Shown one piece after another: positions 25,427 to 34,078 of a DNA stretch of 64,000 bases. The stretch lies in the NCBI GenBank assembly GCA_963783445.1, contig CAWANP010000004.1, positions 124,001 through 188,000 on the forward strand, given 5' to 3'. The stretch's first letter is position 1. The number at the start of each line of letters is the position of its first letter. The stretch comes from CAWANP01 sp963783445. Lineage in GTDB: Bacteria; Chloroflexota; Anaerolineae; JAAYZQ01. Made by a program: the position numbers and the translations under genes. The notes beneath the pieces are model-generated. The model was given only the letters and a program-made list of their open reading frames with translations. It was not told where the DNA came from and ran no database searches.

Positions 25427-25853
25427 TCAGGCAGTCTCGGCCATGGCCTCCAATTCAGCCAAGGACGGGGGACCAGGCGCTGTTTCTCCCTCACCAACCG
25501 TCGCGTGCAACTCGGCTAAAGAGGGGGGCTCGGGCGCCGCTGCGACCTCGCCACTCACCGCTAACAACTCTGCCAGAGAAGGGGGCTCGGGTGTCGCCGC
25601 GACATCAGCCAGTATTGCTTCCAGTTCCGCCAGGGCTGGGGGCTCGGGCAGTGCGGCCGGCCCGGCGCTGGCGGCCTCCAACTCTGCCAGGGAAGGAGGC
25701 TCGGGTACTGGAGCCTCATCCAGGTCAAGCGGTAGATCCGCGCTTGGGAGTGGCGCCATAGGGGCAGATTCAACCGCAACCGTGGGGACAGACTCAGAGA
25801 CTGACAGTCCCCACAGCCGGCATCGAGATTTTGATCGTGATCTCTGGATACAT
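25427..25853 (-). CDS. Repeat protein A: five PEPPSLAELEA repeats (one frameshift)
   Basis: The start at 25853 (MYPEITIKISMPAVGTVS) follows CGAAAGGAAATAGAAC and matches the N-terminus of repeat protein B. One surplus base near 25797 must be removed to continue into ESVPTVAVESAPMAPLP and the repeats, which otherwise start at the Met at 25759. Five units follow (VPEPPSLAELEA, LPEPPALAELEA, TPEPPSLAELLA, APEPPSLAELHA, APGPPSLAELEA). Unlike protein B it has no Cys/His tail. About 141 aa. Confidence 0.65.
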
Positions 25854-25927
25854 GTTCTATTTCCTTTCGCCGAGCCCGTCTCGGACCAGAAACGCAGTCG
25901 TGGTCAGAGACGGGCATTGGGCAGCCG

Positions 25928-26149
25928 CTATAGCATTACGACACGAGTGATCTCGTTTCCGTCCAGATAGACGTTGACGTTGCGGTTGTTTGCCTTGGCG
26001 GAGCACAGCAACGCCGTAAGGTTGGTGACACCATCTGGGGCACCTGGCTTGATGCGCTTCCAACCGGAGATGCCCGCGAAAGTGGCCCATGCCGCCTGCG
26101 GGGAGTGGATGACGTAAACGTACTGTACCGTTTTGTTATTGTGCCACAT
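25928..26149 (-). CDS. 73-aa stand-alone subtilase C-terminal domain, copy A
   Basis: Starts MWHNNKTVQYVYVIHSPQ after AAAGGAACGATGCACC. It differs from copy B by only a few residues, and the DNA is also very similar, so the two are recent duplicates of one cassette. It lies between subtilase A and repeat protein A. Roles to consider are a recognition module acting in trans, a competitive binder for the ligand of the protease C-domain, or a structural subunit. Confidence 0.75.
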   Translation of the reverse strand: MWHNNKTVQYVYVIHSPQAAWATFAGISGWKRIKPGAPDGVTNLTALLCSAKANNRNVNVYLDGNEITRVVML

Positions 26150-26235
26150 GGTGCATCGTTCCTTTCATTGTGTCAGGGTCAGAACAGAAGGCCCGATCTG
26201 ACCCGATCTTGGCCGGGCCAAAACGCCGGGATGGG

Positions 26236-27912
26236 CTAGGCCAGGATGATCCTGTATATGAAGCTGGCGTCGATGTAGACGTGGACATTGGCGCCATTGG
26301 CAGCCGCTTCGCAACAAGCGGCAAAGAGATTGGATACGCCGTCGGCGGCACCCGGTTTGAGGCGTCGCCAGCCGATGGTGTCGACATAGGCCCACGCCGC
26401 TTGCGTGGTGTGGAGGGCGTAGACGTGCCTCAGCTTTTTGTTGTGCTGCCACACCTTGCCAGCGTCGGGAATGAGCTGGCGCAGGTTGGGCCGATTGCCG
26501 ATGCGCTGGGTGGTCGGCCGGCCGGGCGCGTCCTGCTGCAGCGAGCCGGTCGCGCGCAGCCGGTTTCTGGCGGTGATTGAGGTGAGGAGTGGCACACCCT
26601 GGGCGCGACGGAAGCCTTGGACGCAGCCCAAAGCACCCACGACGATGGGGGAGGCACTGGACGTGCCATTGAACCTGTTGGTGTACCACAGGTCCCGATT
26701 TGTGCCGCCCTGCAGATCGCCATAGCCCGTGGTGGTCACCTCACGCCCCCATCCCTGGACATCGACCCGCGCCCCATAGTTCGAGTACGCCAGGCGGGAT
26801 CGGTCCGGTCCATGGTCGTTGCCGTGCGTGCCTGGTGGTGGCGCTCCAGCGCCGACCACTACGGCATCGGAGCTGGGGTTGGCTGTATTGAAAGGATTCT
26901 TCCAGGTGGTGGGAAAGCCCGCAGGACGCTGGCTGTAGATGGCTTCATCGAGGTTCTGATAGCCATTACCGGCTGCCTCGACAACAACAATGCCGCGGCT
27001 GACTGCGTACTGGATCGCGGCAAAGTCGTCGGGCCACCACTCGACGGCGATGAAGCCAAATTGGCCTGCTCCGGTGGCATTCGGTCCGGGGCGGTGGATC
27101 TCCAGGAGGATGATGTCCCCCGCACCTAGCCGGTTTGCCGCTTCTCGGATCGTCCGGGCCGAGGGAGCCGAGACAAAGGACGAAGCGCCTACAACCGCAT
27201 CGGGGCAGATGCCCAGGATACCGAAAGTATTGCGATCCCCGCTGATTACGCCCAGGACCGCCGTGCCGTGGTTGTCGTCGCTGGAGCTTGGCCCAAAAAC
27301 CACGCCCATCTGACCCTGGGTGAGGTCCTCGTGGGTGAACCGCCACCCCCATTCACAGTCAATTATCTTGACTCCCGCACCGCGCCCACCGGGCAAGGCC
27401 CAGGCGTAGGGAGCCTCAATGCCGCCAGGGGCGGTGTAGAGAAAACCCTGGCGCGGCGAAAAATCAGGTGTGGTGGCGGGTGGCTGGGCTGCATCGGGGA
27501 GCATATCGTTTCGGGCTTCCTGTGACGGGTCGTAGGCTACGGGTGGGGAAGAGGGCGGTTTTACATAGGCTGCTTCGATGGTCTCCTGCTGCAGGAGGCG
27601 TTCCGCCAATCCCTCCAGACGCTCATCCTCGGCTCGGACGGCATAGAAGCCGGATAGGTCCGGTACCTTCGCATCCGTGCTGGGCGCCAGCGACTCTGCC
27701 TCCCGTACCAGGCGCTCTTCGCTGACACCAAATAGCGGTTCCAGGCTGACCCCCTCTGATGCGAGGAGAGACTGCAGGGGGCTAGCATCCAGCACTTCGG
27801 ATGTGGGCACCCCTTCCGGTGTCGCCCGTAGTTGAGCCTGGGGCGCAGCCATGACGATGAGTTCGCGGTCCGACTGGATCACTTCTGGTGTGTATGATCC
27901 TGCTCTTGGCAT
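26236..27912 (-). CDS. Subtilase (S8) A with I9-like propeptide and C-terminal domain
   Basis: The start at 27912 (MPRAGSYTPEVIQSDRELIV) follows TTGGAGGTAATGTC; 558 aa. The propeptide ends ETIEAAYVKPP (~residue 120). The catalytic set is complete: Asp185 (KIIDCEWGW), His215 (DDNHGTAVLG), Asn316 (EAAGNGYQN), Ser418 (NGTSSASPI). Residues ~487-558 are the shared C-terminal domain (VWQHNKKLRHVYALH). There is no signal peptide. It is the first gene of the cluster, downstream of the SARP-type promoter at 28425-28482 and a 24-codon micro-ORF. Confidence 0.85.
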   Translation of the reverse strand: MPRAGSYTPEVIQSDRELIVMAAPQAQLRATPEGVPTSEVLDASPLQSLLASEGVSLEPLFGVSEERLVREAESLAPSTDAKVPDLSGFYAVRAEDERLEGLAERLLQQETIEAAYVKPPSSPPVAYDPSQEARNDMLPDAAQPPATTPDFSPRQGFLYTAPGGIEAPYAWALPGGRGAGVKIIDCEWGWRFTHEDLTQGQMGVVFGPSSSDDNHGTAVLGVISGDRNTFGILGICPDAVVGASSFVSAPSARTIREAANRLGAGDIILLEIHRPGPNATGAGQFGFIAVEWWPDDFAAIQYAVSRGIVVVEAAGNGYQNLDEAIYSQRPAGFPTTWKNPFNTANPSSDAVVVGAGAPPPGTHGNDHGPDRSRLAYSNYGARVDVQGWGREVTTTGYGDLQGGTNRDLWYTNRFNGTSSASPIVVGALGCVQGFRRAQGVPLLTSITARNRLRATGSLQQDAPGRPTTQRIGNRPNLRQLIPDAGKVWQHNKKLRHVYALHTTQAAWAYVDTIGWRRLKPGAADGVSNLFAACCEAAANGANVHVYIDASFIYRIILA

Positions 27913-27988
27913 GACATTACCTCCAACTGTACTTGTGTGCAGCTCGGCGGCACGGCATCTGCTTGCCAAGCGTGTTCTGGAGCGCGGG

Positions 27989-28063
27989 CTAGTTGGTGTC
28001 GCAGCGAGGAACCTGGAGGTAGTTGGGCGCGCGCGACGCAAAGTTGACTTCTGAAGTTAGCAT
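27989..28063 (-). CDS. 24-codon micro-ORF before subtilase A
   Basis: AAGGGGGGTG immediately precedes ATG and a 24-codon frame (MLTSEVNFASRAPNYLQVPR plus CDTN) ending TAG, 76 nt before the subtilase A start. The strong ribosome site supports translation. It may be a leader peptide or a small product of the cluster; no family is recognised. Confidence 0.35.
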   Translation of the reverse strand: MLTSEVNFASRAPNYLQVPRCDTN

Positions 28064-28424
28064 CACCCCCCTTCCTATCTTCGGACCCAGATAGCCGTTA
28101 ATTAGGACAGATGCGCACTGGCGCGACCTGTCCCCGTTGCCCATGAGATCCAAGCTCCAGATGTAGCTCCCCGAAACACGGGGAAAGGAAGGCAGGGCTC
28201 CTCTCCGGCCTGGGCCGACAGCGCAACTGGATGCTCTGCGCGTGGATGGCGAGAACACCTCGCCCGCAAAAGAAACGAAAACGCCGGAGCTATGATGTGT
28301 AAGGTATTGATCAGACGATGGAGGAGGCCAAGTGCCCTGGGTCGGAGGTCTACTGGTGTTTTCCAGGGAGAGCGGGGCACCTACTCAGAGAGCCACCCTT
28401 GGGCAACGACGACAGTGTGATGAT
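28064..28424. other. Long leader of the subtilase cluster
   Basis: About 360 nt between the predicted start site and the 24-codon micro-ORF. It contains a small TCCCC/GGGGA hairpin near 28168-28184. A 92-aa minus frame has no ribosome site or family features, so I see no convincing gene here. Confidence 0.3.
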
Positions 28425-28482
28425 AGTATACCAGCACCCTGTCTATCATAGCATCTATGGCTGTCTATCGCAGCGTCTATGG
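28425..28482 (-). promoter_or_regulatory. SARP-type promoter: 2 x 22-bp direct repeats 8 bp before -10
   Basis: On the minus strand four 11-bp units read CCATAGACGCT, GCGATAGACAG, CCATAGATGCT and ATGATAGACAG, i.e. two 22-bp repeats matching at 19 of 22 positions, with ATAGA recurring in every unit. After the last unit (ending 28439), exactly 8 bp (28431-28438) separate it from TATACT (28425-28430). There is no usable -35. This spacing is what is described for SARP activators that substitute for the -35 contact. It drives toward subtilase A. Confidence 0.65.
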
Positions 28483-28743
28483 GAGAGAGCCCAGTTGGGC
28501 TGACCTGCTTCGGTTGGGAGGTGGATCAGATGATCAGCAATGTTCCATCTCCCCGCGGGATGACCGTCTGGCCGGAGCAAAGGGGGTCCATTCGCGGGTT
28601 GCCCCATAGTGATTGGCTGCCCATTTTCCGCACAGTACCACTGGCGAGTTGGGTCGATCGAGTTTCGGTAAGTGCAGCACACGCCGCGTGCCAGAGCCCC
28701 CGGCAAGCGGGGTTTGCACCAGGCACTGTGTCGTGCTACAATG
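28483..28743. other. Intergenic region without a supported gene
   Basis: A plus-strand frame of 91 codons crosses here but has no family features or ribosome site. I see no strong hairpin or repeat. Confidence 0.3.
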
Positions 28744-29124
28744 TCAGCCGGTGACTGCGGCGACAACCTCGATCTCTATCTGGAAGCCAAAGTGCAGATC
28801 GCGGGTGGGTACAATGGCCCTGGCCGGGCGATGCGCGCCAAAGAATTCGGCGTAGACCTTGTTGACTCGATCCCACAGGCTGATGTCCGAGATATAGACC
28901 GTGGCCTTGATGACCTGATCCAAGTCACTATCCGCGGCTTTCAGGATCGCGGCCACGTTCTTGAGGGCCTGGCTCGTCTGCTCTTCGATGGAAGTAATGC
29001 GTTTCTCCCCGGTCTCTGGATCCACGGGTAGTTGTCCCGAGACATAGACCAGGCCATTGTGTGCGATGGCCTGGGTATAGTGTCCGGCGGGCAGCGGAGC
29101 TTCTGGGGTCTGTATCGGCTTCAT
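28744..29124 (-). CDS. RidA (YjgF/YER057c/UK114) family protein
   Basis: The start at 29124 (MKPIQTPEAPLPAGHYTQAI) matches the usual family N-terminus; a GTG at 29136 would add four residues. YVSGQLPVDPETGE and IKATVYISDISLWDRVNKVY are diagnostic, and the conserved substrate-binding Arg is in PARAIVP. The C-terminal strand (IEIEVVAAVTG) completes the trimeric fold. RidA proteins hydrolyse reactive enamines/imines such as 2-aminoacrylate and protect PLP enzymes. It is a single minus-strand gene with AAAGGCGG upstream. Confidence 0.9.
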   Translation of the reverse strand: MKPIQTPEAPLPAGHYTQAIAHNGLVYVSGQLPVDPETGEKRITSIEEQTSQALKNVAAILKAADSDLDQVIKATVYISDISLWDRVNKVYAEFFGAHRPARAIVPTRDLHFGFQIEIEVVAAVTG

Positions 29125-29239
29125 GATGCGTGTCACCGCCTTTCTGCAGTAACTGGGATTGTATCATAGTCCTGGCCTATGGGCAAGACCAGGTCGTCTT
29201 TGCCTGGCATCATATACAACAAAGGGAAGGAAGGTAAAA

Positions 29240-30002
29240 GTGTCTGATCAGTACCGGTTGGATGGACAGGTCGCTATCGTCACCGGCGCCGCCCAGGGCA
29301 TCGGCCAGGGCATCGCGCTGGTTCTGGCGGAAGCCGGCGCCAGGATCGTCATCGGAGATATTCAGGAGGCCGCGGGTACCGTGGAGGAGATCCTGGCCGC
29401 TGGCGGCGAAGCTGTGAGCATGGTCATGGACACCAGCAAGCCCGGCGATGGTGAGGCGCTGGTGAACCTGGCGCTGGCTGAGTACGGCCGCCTGGATATT
29501 CTGGTGAACAACGCGGCCATCGACGCCCCGGACGGCAACGCCTGGGACCTGCCCAATGCTGAGTGGGAGCGGACCATCGACGTCAATTTGAGTGGCGTCT
29601 TTTACTGCAGCCAGGCGGCCCTTCTTCCGATGCTGGAGGCCGGCAGCGGCAGCATCGTCAACATCAGCTCGTCGGCGGCTCACCATGGCGGCCAAGGGCT
29701 TGTCCCCGGCTTACAACGCCGCCAAGGCCGGCGTCCTGGGGCTCACGGTGGCTTTTGCGGAGCAGGTGACCGAACGGGGTGTGCGGGTCAACGCGGTCCT
29801 GCCCTCGCTGGTCGAGTCGAGGGACTTTGGCTGGACGGCCGAGATCCGCGCGGAGCGAACCCGGCCCTACCCGCTGGGCCTCGGCACGCCGCGGGACGTC
29901 GGCCAGGGGGTGCTCTACCTGGTGAGCCCAGCCGCCCGCTGGGTGTCGGGCACCAGCCTGCACCTCAATGGGGGGATCCAGCAGGGATCTTCGGTGATCT
30001 AG
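29240..30002 (+). CDS. SDR-family oxidoreductase (one frameshift)
   Basis: The start is GTG at 29240 after GGAAGGTAAAA. The Rossmann motif TGAAQGIGQG, the NAD-contact LVNNAAI, the catalytic Ser in NISSSA and SPAYNAAKAG (Tyr-x3-Lys) identify a classical short-chain dehydrogenase/reductase. The frame breaks near 29690; dropping one C from GGCCAAG restores it and gives a normal-length protein of about 253 aa ending LHLNGGIQQG. Substrate is unknown; the fold suggests 3-oxoacyl or sugar/alcohol oxidation with NAD(P). Confidence 0.8.
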
Positions 30003-30092
30003 CCGGGACCCCGGGCATGCGACCGGACTAGGAGGACGTATAGGCGCGGGCGGTTTCCCTTAATAGCAACGCACCTGCCCACAGAGCAAGAG

Positions 30093-30122
30093 CGCATGCA
30101 CGTTGAGGTCGATGTGCATGCG
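30093..30122. terminator. Inverted repeat between convergent genes
   Basis: CGCATGCAC/GTGCATGCG, 9 bp perfect with a 12-nt loop, lies between the SDR gene (+) and the hypothetical gene at 30293 (-). It is a plausible bidirectional end, though without T-runs. Nothing else is seen in 30003-30292. Confidence 0.4.
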
Positions 30123-30292
30123 ACTGCTACCTATGCAAGCCTTTCTGTAGGCATGTCGCCCGGCTCACCTGCGTGATCCCCGAGCAGGCAGCGGCGAACT
30201 GCTTCTGCGAAGCGGGATCGATTCCAATCGCTGGCACGTCCGGGTTTCTGTGAATCCATAGCCGGATTGTGTGCACGCGCTGGTTGGGCGTG

Positions 30293-30856
30293 CTAGGGAT
30301 TTGCGAGTACGAGGGGAAGATAAAGGAGATCACACGCTTGAAACAACTGGTTCATTGTTGCTGCGCTGTAGATTGCCTCGGAAACAGCCCCAGGCGATGG
30401 TGCAACCGAGATGCCGGTGTCATCGAAGCTATGAGTGGTGACTATCCAACGATCAGCAACCCACGACTGACCGCGCTGCACCGGCATGGCCTCTTGTTCA
30501 TCTGGCCATTCATAGGCTGGATAGCAGTGGAAGTATTGAGGCGCAAGTGCTTCTCGTGCGACCTCAAAAGCAGCCAGTGCTTTGGATTCGTCAGGAAATC
30601 GCTGCAACTGTGGATGTGCTGAATGACCCTCTGCAACCACGCAGTCAAAACGGTAGGTAGCGCCGTCAATGAGAATGTCAGGAAAACATCCAACCTCATA
30701 AGCGGCTTGCTGCAGTACCAATACTTCAGTGTCTGTGGTGGGAACGGTTATTGTCAATGGCCCCGTGCTATCACCAGCCCAATACGCTGGCCCCGGGTAG
30801 CCCAGATGCACCTCAAAACTGGATATGGATGTGAGTGCAACCTGCCCAGTCCTCAT
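30293..30856 (-). CDS. Hypothetical protein, 187 aa
   Basis: The start at 30856 (MRTGQVALTSISSFEVHLGY) has GGGAGGGAGTGAA upstream and is preferred to the Met at 30898. The protein looks soluble, has no signal peptide, and contains a Tyr/Trp/Pro-rich central section (QYFHCYPAYEWPDEQEAMP). I do not recognise the family. It lies between a stem-loop and the S9 peptidase gene, in the same direction as the latter, and may be the distal gene of that transcript. Confidence 0.55.
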   Translation of the reverse strand: MRTGQVALTSISSFEVHLGYPGPAYWAGDSTGPLTITVPTTDTEVLVLQQAAYEVGCFPDILIDGATYRFDCVVAEGHSAHPQLQRFPDESKALAAFEVAREALAPQYFHCYPAYEWPDEQEAMPVQRGQSWVADRWIVTTHSFDDTGISVAPSPGAVSEAIYSAATMNQLFQACDLLYLPLVLANP

Positions 30857-30969
30857 TTCACTCCCTCCCCTCTTTGCGCCTTGTGGAGAAGCGAACAAGG
30901 CGGCGCTTCGCCGACGAATTCCAGGTTGAGCCCGACAGTCATGCCTGACCGAGGCTGGGTGACCCGTGT

Positions 30970-32805
30970 CTAAGGACCGGAGAATGCCTCGTCAAAGAAC
31001 TCTGCAAGGCGCGGGTACAGGACCCTATGGTTCTTGGGCTTGCGGATGCCATGGCCTTCGTCATCAAAGGCCAGCAGCTCGTACTCAATTCCTGCCGCAT
31101 TCAGGGCATCCTGGACTACGCGCACGTTTTTGGGACTCACGTTGGGATCCTGTAGCCCCTGGACGATGAGCAGCCGCCCCCGGATGTCCTCTACCGAGTG
31201 GACCGGCGACCGTTCCTGATATCGCTCCGGCACCTCGTCGGGCGCGCCGCCCATCATTTCTTCGCTGTAGGGCCGTAGATCAGGGCGGGTTGTTTCCCAA
31301 TCTACCACCAGATCGGTCATGCCGCAGATGGGCGCGGAAGCGGCCACGATCTCCGGCGGAGAATGGGTGATGGCCCACCAGGCCGAGTAGCCGCCGTAGG
31401 AGGTGCCGGTGATGCCGACCTTGCCCGGCTCGGCGAGCCCGGAGGCGATGAGGGCCTCGATTCCGGTCCGGATGTCCTCCTGCTCGAAGCCGCCCCAACC
31501 GTCCTCCTTGATGGCCTCGCGGTAGGCCAGGCCAAAGCCGGTACTGCCGCGGTAGTTGGGCAGTAGAACGTGAAAGCCCTGGGAGGACCAGTATTGGACA
31601 TCGGGATCGATCCAATCCTCGATGTGCCAGGTGGGGCCGCCGTGGACCTTGATGATGGTCCCCTTTGCCTCTCCCCGCGCCCGGAAGAGCCAGCCCTGGA
31701 TCTCCATACCGTCTGTCGAAGGCCAGCGGAAATCCTCGGCTGGAACCAGGTCCTGTGGCTCCAGTGCTGTGCGCTCCCAGACCCGGGTCAGGCTCACGTA
31801 TGCTTCGGGCCGGGGATCCATCAAAGGGAAGCGGACCAGGTCTGCCGGCTGCTGGGAGCTATAGCAGCGGCCTACCCAGGCGCCATCGCCTACCGGCGCC
31901 AGGGGGACGAGCGTGCCTGGTAATTCGGGCAGCGGGTCTTCGGTCCCCGTTTCCAGGTCCAGGAGCGATGCGCGGGTGCGGGCCTGCACAGACTCGACGA
32001 CTACGGCCTGGCGGCAGCCATAGGGCGCGTAGGCGGCCTCGATGTTGCGCCTCGGATCGTCAATCAACCAGTGCAGCCCGCCACCCTCCAGATCCCAGAC
32101 TCCAACCCGCTGGTGGGTACCCGTCTCGGCCAGAATGAGGGCCTGTTTTCCGCCGGGCAGCCAGGTGGCGTGCGCCTTCACATCGGATCCGGCGTTCACG
32201 ATCTCACGGTCCTCGCGGCCCTCGACGTCGACCAGCCAGACCTGGAGGCCGCCTGGGTGCAGGTCGTTGCGCCGGTATAGGAGATGCGTGCCCTGCTCAT
32301 TGAGCCTGGGTCTGTAGGAACAGCCCCGCTGCGGCCGGGCCAGTGGAATTCGCTCTCCGGTCTCCAGATCGTGACGATAGAGCCAGGTCGCCTCGATCTC
32401 ACGGCCGGCGGCTTCGTCCCAGTTGGCGCCATAGAACAGCCAGTGGCCGTTGGGATGAAGCTGCCCTCCCCGCAGAAAGAATCCGGGCGAAGGTTCGGTC
32501 AGGGGCTGCATGATACCCGGCCGGTCCAGGTCCACGCGGAAGAGTTGGTCGCGTTCGTCGCCGTCTCTGTCCTGAGAGACGAGCACGCTGCGGCTGTCAG
32601 GCGCCCACGAGACGAGATGGGTGTCCTGGGTGGTTTCTGTCAAGCGGAGGGGGGGCCCTGAGGCATCGGTGGCAGCCGCATAGACGTCGGCTGCGGGGCC
32701 CGCCCGGTGCCAGGTCCAGGCCACCCAGCGCCCATCGTGCGAGACCCAGGGGCTGTCAAGGTCGGGGAGGCTGAGAAGTGCCTCCAACAAGTGGTTGGTC
32801 GTCAT
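30970..32805 (-). CDS. S9-family prolyl oligopeptidase/acylaminoacyl-peptidase
   Basis: The 611-aa protein has an N-terminal WD-like beta-propeller (repeated 'VSWAPDSRSVLVSQD'-type strands to ~residue 340). An alpha/beta-hydrolase domain follows: KVHGGPTW (oxyanion), GITGTSYGGYSAWW (Ser nucleophile), VQGLQDPNVSP (Asp) and FDDEGHGI (His). No signal peptide is present, so it is a cytosolic peptidase acting on short peptides. It starts at 32805 (MTTNHLLEALLSLPDLDSPW), 29 nt after the stop of the upstream gene at 32835, suggesting co-transcription. Confidence 0.9.
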   Translation of the reverse strand: MTTNHLLEALLSLPDLDSPWVSHDGRWVAWTWHRAGPAADVYAAATDASGPPLRLTETTQDTHLVSWAPDSRSVLVSQDRDGDERDQLFRVDLDRPGIMQPLTEPSPGFFLRGGQLHPNGHWLFYGANWDEAAGREIEATWLYRHDLETGERIPLARPQRGCSYRPRLNEQGTHLLYRRNDLHPGGLQVWLVDVEGREDREIVNAGSDVKAHATWLPGGKQALILAETGTHQRVGVWDLEGGGLHWLIDDPRRNIEAAYAPYGCRQAVVVESVQARTRASLLDLETGTEDPLPELPGTLVPLAPVGDGAWVGRCYSSQQPADLVRFPLMDPRPEAYVSLTRVWERTALEPQDLVPAEDFRWPSTDGMEIQGWLFRARGEAKGTIIKVHGGPTWHIEDWIDPDVQYWSSQGFHVLLPNYRGSTGFGLAYREAIKEDGWGGFEQEDIRTGIEALIASGLAEPGKVGITGTSYGGYSAWWAITHSPPEIVAASAPICGMTDLVVDWETTRPDLRPYSEEMMGGAPDEVPERYQERSPVHSVEDIRGRLLIVQGLQDPNVSPKNVRVVQDALNAAGIEYELLAFDDEGHGIRKPKNHRVLYPRLAEFFDEAFSGP

Positions 32806-32834
32806 GGTTTGTCCTAGTCCCTTCGTTGGTTCGT

Positions 32835-33944
32835 TTACTCGATCCTGGTCCAGTGTGAACTCATCGTGGGCGCTTCATCTGGCTTGAGCGTGATGGTGGC
32901 CATCCAGCGGAAGGTTTTGACCCAGGTCCGAAAGACCGGGGGGAAGAACAGGAAGGTAATTTTGACCAGGGGCCCGCCCTGTGGGCTCCAGTTCTCTGTC
33001 GGCTGCAGCGTCACCTGCACCTGGCTACCCTCCCGTCGTACCTGGTACGCGCCTCGAACAATGCCTTCCACGTCGTCGACCCCCACGCCAAACCGGCCGT
33101 CCACGTTTGTGCCGTCCCTCAAGCTGCCGATCTCGGGCAGGGCTGGCGTCAGATCCAGGTACAGCTCGTGCTTGGGGTTGCGGGCGGAGACCCTGTGCAT
33201 CTCCAGGTATCCCCTATTGTTGGCCAAGTGGTAGGTCATGTGCCGGTGTTTGACAGTGGGGGAATCCACTGGTTCAAGTGCAGCCAGTGTGCCGTGAAAG
33301 CTTGAGTTCAAGAGGCCGATCATGGGATCCGGGCAGTAGCGGACAAAGTAGACCATCTTGCCATTGAAGGGCATGGGCATGGGCAGCTTGATGGGGCTGC
33401 ACGTGGTGTCGCCCAACCGCCAGTCGATCTCTGCGTGGGCACGCTGTAGCAGATCGATCTCGTGCATTCGGAAAATCGGCAGAAAGGTAGGGTGCTCGAT
33501 GTCGGTGCCCAGGGGCGCTAGCATGGTGATAGGCCGCGTCACGCGGCGGCGGGACTCGCTCGTCCGGAAGGTGAGAGGGCGTCCATCTTTCAGGGTCAGG
33601 GCAGTATGGGCATCGATCCCGCGGGGGGTGATCGCGAACTGGCAGTCGAAATCCTGGGTGATCCACTCGCCGACGCCCTTGCCAACGTTCGTCGCCTCCC
33701 GGCTCAAGGAAAGGCCAGGCGGCATATAAAAGTCTACCTTGCCGTCAAGCCGCCACATGAGGGCTGCGGCCCCTGTTCCCTTGACCCGGTCATCGAATCG
33801 CTGGACCTCGAGGCTGGTATACTCGGGATCGCCTTCGAAATCGAAAATTGCCAGGCTCTCCATGGGATCAAAGACAATGTCAAAGGGTGAGTAGAATCGC
33901 CCTGCCGGCGCAGATCCATAGATGTCCGCTTCACTGTCGGTCAT
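32835..33944 (-). CDS. Hypothetical protein, 369 aa, beta-rich
   Basis: The start at 33944 (MTDSEADIYGSAPAGRFYSP) is chosen because the longer frame to 34247 runs through a dispersed repeat (34079-34240) that is non-coding elsewhere. The protein is rich in predicted beta strands (ITMLAPLGTDIEHPTFLPIF, VTLQPTENWSPQGGPLVKIT) and has no signal peptide or obvious catalytic motif. The overall pattern recalls two-lobed lipocalin-like (AttH/carotenoid-hydratase) folds, but I cannot confirm that. It is followed at 29 nt by the S9 peptidase gene. Confidence 0.6.
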   Translation of the reverse strand: MTDSEADIYGSAPAGRFYSPFDIVFDPMESLAIFDFEGDPEYTSLEVQRFDDRVKGTGAAALMWRLDGKVDFYMPPGLSLSREATNVGKGVGEWITQDFDCQFAITPRGIDAHTALTLKDGRPLTFRTSESRRRVTRPITMLAPLGTDIEHPTFLPIFRMHEIDLLQRAHAEIDWRLGDTTCSPIKLPMPMPFNGKMVYFVRYCPDPMIGLLNSSFHGTLAALEPVDSPTVKHRHMTYHLANNRGYLEMHRVSARNPKHELYLDLTPALPEIGSLRDGTNVDGRFGVGVDDVEGIVRGAYQVRREGSQVQVTLQPTENWSPQGGPLVKITFLFFPPVFRTWVKTFRWMATITLKPDEAPTMSSHWTRIE

Positions 33945-34078
33945 TTTCCATCTGGCTCCCGCTGTGATTTCGCTGAGCGCGCCCAGGACACGGGTCGCGC
34001 CTACCCATTCTACCACATGGCCGGCATAGAACCAAAACCCGTGCCCCGCTTTCAGGGCTTGCGAGCAGAGTATTGCGG

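Noticed and set aside
27989..28258. 89-aa minus frame upstream of subtilase A
   Set aside because: Only its last 24 codons follow a strong ribosome site; the earlier part has no family features, so only the micro-ORF is listed.
28479..28754. 91-aa plus-strand frame between the subtilase promoter and RidA
   Set aside because: No ribosome site, no recognisable domain, and it overlaps the RidA stop; it also crosses the repeat operator region.
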